From Modestobacter sp. VKM Ac-2984 (GTDB lineage Bacteria > Actinomycetota > Actinomycetes > Mycobacteriales > Geodermatophilaceae), in assembly GCF_026967985.1 (NCBI RefSeq), contig NZ_JAPVBJ010000005.1:1-44109 (forward strand): a DNA stretch of 44,109 nt. The letters are read 5' to 3'. The position numbers and the translations under genes are program-made. Shown piece after piece: positions 39,206-44,109 of the stretch; position 1 is the first letter of the stretch; the number at the start of each line of letters is the position of its first letter. Below the pieces are notes generated by a model that had not been told where the DNA came from, did no database searches, and was given only the letters and a program-made list of their open reading frames with translations.

Positions 39206-40765
39206 TCAGGAGGGGCCGGGCGGCTGCGGACCGGAGCGGGGCAGGTGGACGGCGAAGGTGGCGCCCTCGCCGCGGGCGGTGCGCAGCTCGACCCGGCCGC
39301 CGTGCGCCTCGACCAGTGCCGCGACGATCGACAGCCCGAGTCCGGTGCCCCCGGCGGCCCTGGTGCGGGAGGCGTCGGCCCGGTAGAACCGCTCGAACAC
39401 CCGGTCGGCGTCGGCCGGCGCCAGGCCGGGACCCTCGTCGCTGACCGCGAGGACGAGCCCGTCGGGCTCCGTCTCGTCCTCGGCCACCCGCAGGGTCACC
39501 CGGGTGCCGGCGGGGGTGTGGGTGAGCGCGTTGGCGACCAGGTTCCCGATCACCTGACGCAGCCGGGCCTCGTCACCGCGCACGACGGGGGCGTCGGTCA
39601 GCGAGGGGTCCAGCTGCAGGCTGACCGGGCGGTCGGGGGCGACGGCCCGGGCGTCGTGCACGGCGTCCCCGGCCAGCTCGGCCAGGTCGACGGGGGCCAG
39701 GGCCAGCGGCCGCTGCTGGTCCAACCGGGCCAGCTGCAACAGGTCCTCGACGAGCAGGCCCATCCGGGTGGCCTCGGACTCGATCCGCTGCATCAGCCGG
39801 CCGGTGTCCTCCGGGCCGTCGACCGCGCCCTGGCGGTGCAGCTCGGCGAAGCCGCGGATGGACGTCAGCGGGGTGCGCAGCTCGTGGCTGGCGTCGGCGA
39901 CGAACCGGCGCATCCGCGCCTCCGAGGCGACGGCCTGCTCCTCGGAGGCCTGCTGCGCGCGGAAGGAGCTCTCGATCCGGCCCAGCATGCCGTTGAGCGC
40001 CTGCGACAACCGGCCGACCTCGGTCCGGTCGTCGCCCTCGGGCACGCGCCGGGACAGGTCGCCGGCGGCGATCGCCTGGGCCGTGTGCTCCACCTCGACC
40101 AGGGGCCGCAGGCTGTTGCGGACCACCAGGTAACCGGCGACGCCCAGCACCGAGAGGACCAGCAGGCCGACGATGAGCTCGATCCGCACCAGCCGGCTCA
40201 GGAGGTCCTCGTCGGCGGACAGGTCGAGCCCCACCAGGACGACGAACTCGTCGCTGAACGGGGTGGCCGGCACCCGGGTCGCGCCCATCCGCCAGCTGGT
40301 CCGCCGGTCCTCCGAGGCGGCGGTGAAGATCTGGGTCCCGTCCACCGACGCCGGGTCCAGGCCGCTGACGTCGGGCAGGTCCTCGTCGTCCCGGGGGCCC
40401 GCCGCCACCGTCAGGGTGTCGTCCTCGGCGCCGAGGCCGAGGCACGCGTTGTACTGGCTGCTGGGGAAGCGCATGTCCCCCCAGGAGCAGACCTGGACGA
40501 CGTCGATCGGCCGCGCCGCGGTCTGGTCCAGCGTCGCGAGCAACTGCCGGTCCTGCTGCTCGACGAGGTACTCGCGCAGCAGGGAGGTGGCGGCGAAGCC
40601 GGTGGCGGCCAGCGCGGCCGCGACCAGGGCGACCATCAGGGCCACCAGGGTGACCCGCAGCGGGACCCGGGGCGTGGGGCCCTGGACCGGGTGCTCCACC
40701 GGCGCACCCGGTGGTGGCGGGGCCGGTGCGGTCTCCACCGCCCTGCTCCGGGCGGTCGCGGTCAC
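39206..40765 (-). CDS. Sensor histidine kinase (TrcS/TcrY-like)
   Basis: The protein has 519 residues. This membrane kinase senses an unknown signal at the cell envelope and phosphorylates the adjacent regulator. TM1 is at about 37-60, an extracellular sensor with two Cys (VCSWGD and YNACLG, about 93 and 108) lies between, and TM2 is at about 195-216. HAMP follows to about 270, then the HisKA domain with H294 in ADASHELRTPL. The ATPase has N box QVIGNLVANALTHTP, G1 DEGPGLAP, and the closing GTGLGLSIVAALVEAHGG. The GTG at 40765 overlaps the stop of the regulator gene by 4 bases, so the two are coupled. The first 35 residues are proline-rich and cytoplasmic. Confidence 0.95.
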   Translation of the reverse strand: MTATARSRAVETAPAPPPPGAPVEHPVQGPTPRVPLRVTLVALMVALVAAALAATGFAATSLLREYLVEQQDRQLLATLDQTAARPIDVVQVCSWGDMRFPSSQYNACLGLGAEDDTLTVAAGPRDDEDLPDVSGLDPASVDGTQIFTAASEDRRTSWRMGATRVPATPFSDEFVVLVGLDLSADEDLLSRLVRIELIVGLLVLSVLGVAGYLVVRNSLRPLVEVEHTAQAIAAGDLSRRVPEGDDRTEVGRLSQALNGMLGRIESSFRAQQASEEQAVASEARMRRFVADASHELRTPLTSIRGFAELHRQGAVDGPEDTGRLMQRIESEATRMGLLVEDLLQLARLDQQRPLALAPVDLAELAGDAVHDARAVAPDRPVSLQLDPSLTDAPVVRGDEARLRQVIGNLVANALTHTPAGTRVTLRVAEDETEPDGLVLAVSDEGPGLAPADADRVFERFYRADASRTRAAGGTGLGLSIVAALVEAHGGRVELRTARGEGATFAVHLPRSGPQPPGPS

Positions 40766-41538
40766 GAGCCGCGGGGGAGACGGAGGGAGTAGCCCACGCC
40801 ACGCAGCGTGTGGAGCAGTCGCGGCTCGGTGGTGTCGATCTTGCGGCGGAGGTAGGAGATGTAGGACTCCACGACGTTGGCCTCGCCGTTGAAGTCGTAG
40901 TTCCACACGTGGTCGAGGATCTGCGCCTTCGACAGCACCCGGCCGGCGTTGGTCATCAGGTAGCGGAGCAGCTTGAACTCCGTCGGCGACAGGCTGACCA
41001 GCTTGCCGGCCTTGAGGACCTCGTGCGACTCCTCGTCGAGCTCGATGTCGGCGAAGGTCAGCCGCGGTGCCTCGGTGGCCTGCTGCACGCTCTGGGTGCG
41101 GCGCAGCACCGCACGGATCCGGGCGAGGACCTCGTCGAGGCTGAACGGCTTGGTGACGTAGTCGTCCCCGCCCAGGGTCAGGCCGGTCACCTTGTCCTCG
41201 GCGGCGTCCCGGGCGGTCAGGAAGAGCACCGGGGTGTTCGTCCCGTTCTGACGCAACCGCCGGACGACGCCGAAGCCGTCCAGCCCGGGCATCATCACGT
41301 CCAGCACCAGCAGGTCCGGCTGGAACTGGTCGGCGATCGACAGGGCCTGCTGCCCGTCCGGGGCGGTGGCGACCTCGAAGCCGGCGTACCGGAGGCTGGC
41401 CGACAGCAGCTCACGGATGTTCGGCTCGTCGTCGACGACGAGGAGCCGGGCCTCGGGCCGCCGGGCGCCGGGCGCCGGTGAGCCGGAGCTGATGGTGGAC
41501 ACGTCCCCTCCCGATGGACCCTGCGGCGACGTCGTCAT
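40762..41538 (-). CDS. OmpR-family response regulator (TrcR/TcrX-like)
   Basis: The protein has 258 residues. The receiver domain (about 30-145) has the acidic pocket VVDDE (D36, D37), the phosphoacceptor D80 in LLVLDVMMPGLDGFG, and K at KPF. The C-terminal winged helix (about 160-255) contains LSPTEFKLLRYLMTNAGRVLS and VVESYISYLRRKID, the DNA-binding form of OmpR/PhoB regulators. A 29-residue N-terminal extension rich in Ser/Gly/Pro precedes the receiver. The ATG at 41538 has CTGGAG before it; a GTG at 41502 (after GGGAGGGG) is an alternative start. It probably controls its own operon and envelope genes. The kinase gene follows with a 4-nt overlap. Confidence 0.95.
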   Translation of the reverse strand: MTTSPQGPSGGDVSTISSGSPAPGARRPEARLLVVDDEPNIRELLSASLRYAGFEVATAPDGQQALSIADQFQPDLLVLDVMMPGLDGFGVVRRLRQNGTNTPVLFLTARDAAEDKVTGLTLGGDDYVTKPFSLDEVLARIRAVLRRTQSVQQATEAPRLTFADIELDEESHEVLKAGKLVSLSPTEFKLLRYLMTNAGRVLSKAQILDHVWNYDFNGEANVVESYISYLRRKIDTTEPRLLHTLRGVGYSLRLPRGS

Positions 41539-41628
41539 CGCTCCAGGGTCCCGCTGGTGGCTGCGGCTGGCCTGGACGCTACCTGTGAGCAGCCTGGGGA
41601 TCAGGTCGTGGGACCGGTGTCGGGGCGA

Positions 41629-42453
41629 TCAACCGGCCGGGGACATCGCGCGGCCGGCGCGCCAGTACCCGATGGCGTGGTGCTGACCCCGGCGCAGCCC
41701 CCAGCGGCCCCGCAGGTCGGCCCGCACCGCGCGGACGACGGCCGACTCGGCGCCCACCCAGGCGAACAGGTCCTCACCCGGCGGGCGGGACAGGGCGGCC
41801 ACCGCGTCGACCAGCAGGGTGCTCACCCCCGGCGCCACCCCGGCCCGGTGCAACCAGCGCACCTCGACGCCGGCCGGCGCGGTCAGCGGCTGTTCCTCCT
41901 GGGGGCCGGCCACCTCGAGCAGGGCCACGCCACGGGTGTCCGGCGCGGCCGCCGCCAGGATCCGGCTGATCGCCGGGAGTGCGGTCTCGTCGCCGGCCAG
42001 CAGCAGCCAGCCGGCGGGCGAGGAGCCCAGTGGCGCGGCGCTGGCCAGCCCCAGCACGGCGCCCGGCGCGGCGGCCGCGGCCCAGGAGGCGGCCGGGCCG
42101 TCGCCGTGCAGGACGAAGTCGACGTCGACCTCGCCGGCGTCGGGGTCCTGTCGGCGCGCGGTGTAGCTGCGCAGGGCGACGCCGTGGCTGCCCTGGGGCC
42201 AGACGATGCGACCGTCCCGCGCCACCTCCGGCCAGCGCGGGGAAGGGTCCTCGGCGCGGGGGACGAGCAGTGACATCGTGGGCCCGCAGGCGGTGACCAC
42301 GGTGGCGGGTGCGGTGAGGGTCACCCGGCGGACCGCCGGCGTCACGTCACGCACGGAGGTCACGGTGAGCACGTCGACCGGGCGGACGGCGGGATCGGCT
42401 GCCCCGGCGCCGGGGGCGGCTGCCGTGGGGGCGGGTTCCTCGGTCGGTGGCAC
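41629..42453 (-). CDS. Siderophore-interacting FAD/NAD(P)H reductase
   Basis: The protein has 274 residues. It is a cytoplasmic ferric-siderophore reductase that releases iron by reducing the imported complex. The FAD motif VALRSYTARRQDPD (about 115-128) and the NAD(P)H motif LLLAGDETALPAISRIL (about 172-188) define the family. The end RGQHHAIGYWRAGRAM is the usual C-terminus. The GTG at 42453 is the best start close to coding composition; a longer frame back to 42585 lacks a ribosome site. No siderophore transport or biosynthesis gene is nearby, and no convincing iron-regulator box is seen upstream. Confidence 0.9.
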   Translation of the reverse strand: MPPTEEPAPTAAAPGAGAADPAVRPVDVLTVTSVRDVTPAVRRVTLTAPATVVTACGPTMSLLVPRAEDPSPRWPEVARDGRIVWPQGSHGVALRSYTARRQDPDAGEVDVDFVLHGDGPAASWAAAAAPGAVLGLASAAPLGSSPAGWLLLAGDETALPAISRILAAAAPDTRGVALLEVAGPQEEQPLTAPAGVEVRWLHRAGVAPGVSTLLVDAVAALSRPPGEDLFAWVGAESAVVRAVRADLRGRWGLRRGQHHAIGYWRAGRAMSPAG

Positions 42454-42769
42454 GAGGACCGACCCTAACGGGGCCGACCCGGCCGGCCCCGGGGGAATGG
42501 GACCAGCCGAGCCGGCGATCGTGGACGAGGGCCTCACCCACCGTGACCAGTTCATCGCACTGATCAGGGAAGACGCTGTGTGCACCCCGTCGAATGAGCA
42601 CGCTACGTGACGATCTCGCCGTCGTCACCACCATCCCCCTGGACACCCCCCGAACGGGTGACCGCCGTCGGGTGGCCGACGGCCGCCCGGCGTGCACCGG
42701 CGCCCGATGTGTGCGCGGCCGCCACCACGGGCAGGCACACCGGACCGACGGTGCGAGAGGGAGGCCGGG
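42454..42769. other. Region between divergent siderophore reductase and DUF2945 genes
   Basis: No gene is supported. A CG-rich inverted stretch (GGCCGACCCGGCCGGCC) lies at 42472-42488. It should contain the promoters of both neighbours, but I cannot place them. Confidence 0.4.
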
Positions 42770-42979
42770 ATGGCGGAGGAGTTCTCGAAGGGCGACCACG
42801 TGAGCTGGAAGAGCCACGGCGGCACGGCCGAGGGCACGGTGCAGCGGGAGATCACCGAGGACACCGAGGCGGCCGGACGCACGGTGCGCGCCAGCCCGGA
42901 CGACCCGCAGTACGAGGTGAAGAGCGAGAAGAGCGGGGGCACCGCCGTGCACAAGCCCAGCGCACTGGAGAAGGACTGA
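42770..42979 (+). CDS. DUF2945 (hypervirulence-associated TUDOR domain) protein
   Basis: The protein has 69 residues. The family's small TUDOR-like barrel is seen as FSKGDHVSWKSHGGTAEGTV at the start, followed by the DDPQYEVKSEKSGGTAVHKP strand pair. The function is unknown. The ATG at 42770 has a clear ribosome site (GGGAGG), which decides it over an upstream frame. The DUF2795 gene starts 35 bp downstream on the same strand, so the two probably form an operon. Such proteins are common in soil actinobacteria. Confidence 0.9.
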   Translation: MAEEFSKGDHVSWKSHGGTAEGTVQREITEDTEAAGRTVRASPDDPQYEVKSEKSGGTAVHKPSALEKD

Positions 42980-43013
42980 GCGGCGCGGCGACGCCCGCAC
43001 GGAGGAGGACATC

Positions 43014-43439
43014 GTGAGCGAGACCGACGGCGGCTTCACTGGGAGCCGGAGCACCAAGCACAACCCGCGCCTGGACGAGGAGCTCGAGCACGAGGTGCAG
43101 GGGATGATGAAGGCCGAGCGGGCCACGCGCTCCGAGGAGTGGCGCGAGGTGGAGCCGGTCGGCGAGGACCAGCCCGACATCGACTCCGATCCGGCCGGCA
43201 CCCTGGTCGGCGGTACCCCGGAGGGCATGGACGCCGACGCCGTCGTGGCCCGGGCCGAGCTGTCCCGCTGGCTGGACCGCGCGGACTTCCCCAGCACCGG
43301 CCCGGATCTGGTCGAGGCCGCTCGCGACCACCGGGCCCCGGACGTGGTGGCCAGCGAGCTGTCCCGACTGCCCGAGGGGCAGGTCTACGAGCGGATCGGG
43401 GACGTCGTCCGGGCGCTCGGCTACCCGACGGAGACCTGA
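43014..43439 (+). CDS. DUF2795 domain protein
   Basis: The protein has 141 residues. The last 65 match DUF2795, with LSRWLDRADFPSTGPDLVEA then APDVVASELSRLPEGQVYE and the closing IGDVVRALGY. The N-terminal 70 are acidic and probably disordered, including KHNPRLDEELEHEVQGMMKA. The function is unknown, although the fold resembles a small helical module often found with stress proteins. The GTG at 43014 follows GGAGGAGG and sits 35 bp after the DUF2945 stop. A terminator follows the gene. Confidence 0.92.
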   Translation: MSETDGGFTGSRSTKHNPRLDEELEHEVQGMMKAERATRSEEWREVEPVGEDQPDIDSDPAGTLVGGTPEGMDADAVVARAELSRWLDRADFPSTGPDLVEAARDHRAPDVVASELSRLPEGQVYERIGDVVRALGYPTET

Positions 43440-43452
43440 GAGCCGACCTGAC

Positions 43453-43494
43453 CACCGACCGGCGTCGTCCCCTCGGGGGCGGCGCCGGTCGGTG
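43453..43494. terminator. Bidirectional hairpin between convergent genes
   Basis: The 20-bp arms 43453-43472 and 43475-43494 (starting CACCGACCGGCG) pair with two wobbles and a 2-nt loop, between the DUF2795 stop and the stop of the repeat gene at 43498. Confidence 0.8.
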
Positions 43495-43497
43495 CGT

Positions 43498-44109
43498 TCA
43501 GGAGGAGGAGTTCTCCGCCTCGGCTTCTTCCTCGGCGATCTCCTCGGCGCCGCGGCGACGGAGCAGCCGTGAGCCGGGGAAGCCCTTCACCACCTGCCGC
43601 ATGTCCTGCACGGTCTCCACCAGGGTGTGCACGTCCGGTGCGACGTCGCTCAGGGTCAGCAGCACCGGCAGGACGTCCTCGTCGAGGTGCACCACCAGGT
43701 CGGGGAGCCGGTCGACGAGGGTGATGATCGCGGTGACCTCGTCGGTGTGCAGCTCCTCGGCGAACCGGGTCAGCGACGGAGCGAGTGTGGTCAACGCCGG
43801 GCGGTAGGCGTCCAGCAGCGGGGCGATCGTGGCGAGCAGCGCCTCTGCGCGGGCCAGGGTGCCGTCGGCGGCGCCGGCCGTGCCGCCGACCGCCGCGAGG
43901 AGCTCCTCGGCGGCGTCGGTCGACCGGCCGATGCGGGCGACGGACTGGTCCGCCGCGTCGTTGGTGACCCCGATCCGGGCCACGGACCGGTCGGCGGCGT
44001 CGTTGGTGACGCCGATCCTGGCGACGGCGGCGTCGGCCGCGTCGTTGGTGACGCCGATCCTGCCCACCGCAGCGTCAGCAGCGTCGTTGGTGACGCCGAT
44101 CCGGGCGAC
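43498..44109 (-). CDS. Repeat protein with 14-residue units, 5' end outside the window
   Basis: At least 204 residues are visible, and the start lies to the right of the window. The part near the edge consists of 14-residue units with the consensus RIGVTNDAADxSVA, followed by one degraded unit (RIGRSTDAAEEL). The remaining 130 or so residues are helical, with LARAEALLATIAPLLDAY and VLPVLLTLSDVAPDVHTLVE, and an acidic tail (EEIAEEEAEAENSSS). No membrane span is apparent in the visible part. I do not recognise the family. Amphipathic 14-residue repeats suggest a long helix or coiled coil that could lie on a surface or scaffold. The gene is convergent with the DUF2795 gene. Confidence 0.8.
   Translation of the reverse strand, partial: VARIGVTNDAADAAVGRIGVTNDAADAAVARIGVTNDAADRSVARIGVTNDAADQSVARIGRSTDAAEELLAAVGGTAGAADGTLARAEALLATIAPLLDAYRPALTTLAPSLTRFAEELHTDEVTAIITLVDRLPDLVVHLDEDVLPVLLTLSDVAPDVHTLVETVQDMRQVVKGFPGSRLLRRRGAEEIAEEEAEAENSSS
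43913..44109. repeat. 42-bp tandem repeats at the right edge
   Basis: Copies with the shared word GCGTCGTTGGTGACGCCGAT or a close variant begin at 43955, 43997, 44039 and 44081, exactly 42 bp apart. A more degenerate unit begins at 43913. The array continues past the window. It is coding on the minus strand, and 42 bp is 14 codons. Confidence 0.92.

Noticed and set aside
36851-40792. Plus-strand frame of more than 1300 codons over cysD, the thioesterase and the kinase
   Set aside because: The translation is low-complexity, rich in Gly, Arg, Val and Asp, and overlaps well-supported minus-strand genes. It is the third-position shadow of those genes.
42453-42480. Iron-regulator (IdeR/DtxR) box upstream of the siderophore reductase
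   Set aside because: Only the first five bases match the TTAGG half-site, and the second half is not present.
43913-44109. CRISPR array
   Set aside because: The period is an exact 42 bp with no variable spacers, and the repeats are an open coding frame of 14-residue units.

Overview
The window looks like a chromosomal segment of a very high-GC actinobacterium. GTG starts are frequent and 4-nt stop/start overlaps recur. The gene families are typical of Actinobacteria: Lsr2, HrpA, an actinobacterial family-A DNA polymerase, TrcR/TcrX-type two-component genes, and DUF2945 and DUF2795 small proteins. I would guess the order Geodermatophilales or a relative, but this is inference and no marker here fixes the genus.

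The window has two parts with different texture. Bases 1 to about 15,120 are accessory DNA with visibly lower and patchier GC (for example 33 of 60 bases at 1681-1740, against 47 of 60 at 32101-32160). Coding is sparse, with many hypothetical genes. They include a DUF4062 protein (650-2092), a DUF2188 protein and an Lsr2 paralogue in divergent arrangement (2263-3015), an 809-residue protein with a PD-(D/E)XK/NERD-like nuclease core (3423-5852) and two small helical-repeat proteins (5944-7313). Further right are a complete IS30-family insertion sequence with 36-bp imperfect ends (7563-8808), a methyltransferase, a small membrane protein, a ribbon-helix-helix protein and a DUF3644 protein with an RNxxxH (HEPN-type) motif (11452-12612). 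The region ends in two near-identical copies of the 3' end of a tRNA gene (13633-13667 and 15087-15121), which the longer copy identifies as tRNA-Lys(TTT). Between them lie a tyrosine recombinase without its N-terminal part and a small gene. This is the expected right edge of one or two genomic islands integrated at a tRNA gene that lies to the left of the window. The cargo resembles a defence-type island.

From about 15,240 to the right end the DNA is dense, high-GC, core-like sequence. In order it holds a beta-propeller membrane-anchored protein, a two-gene membrane unit (16940-18039), the DNA polymerase and a crotonase. These are followed by a YihY/BrkB membrane protein, a mini-membrane protein related to the earlier one, an acyl-CoA dehydrogenase, a hypothetical/zinc-alcohol-dehydrogenase pair and an SMR transporter. 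Then come a MarR-DHA2 efflux operon divergent from the RNA helicase HrpA, a small HTH protein divergent from an RsbW-like ATPase, and the sulfate-activation genes cysD and cysN with a coupled MFS gene. The right end has a PaaI-type thioesterase, an OmpR-type response regulator/histidine kinase pair, a siderophore-interacting protein and two small stress-type proteins. The window edge cuts a gene built on 42-bp tandem repeats. Several strong hairpins separate the transcription units.

Functional themes in the core part are drug efflux with its own repressor (28.5-29.1 kb), sulfur assimilation (35.7-38.3 kb) and envelope sensing by a coupled two-component pair (39.2-41.5 kb). In the island part, the candidate defence or conflict genes (DUF4062, the nuclease-like protein, the DUF3644/HEPN-like protein and the helical-repeat proteins) and a recurring 18-nt intergenic motif deserve most attention.
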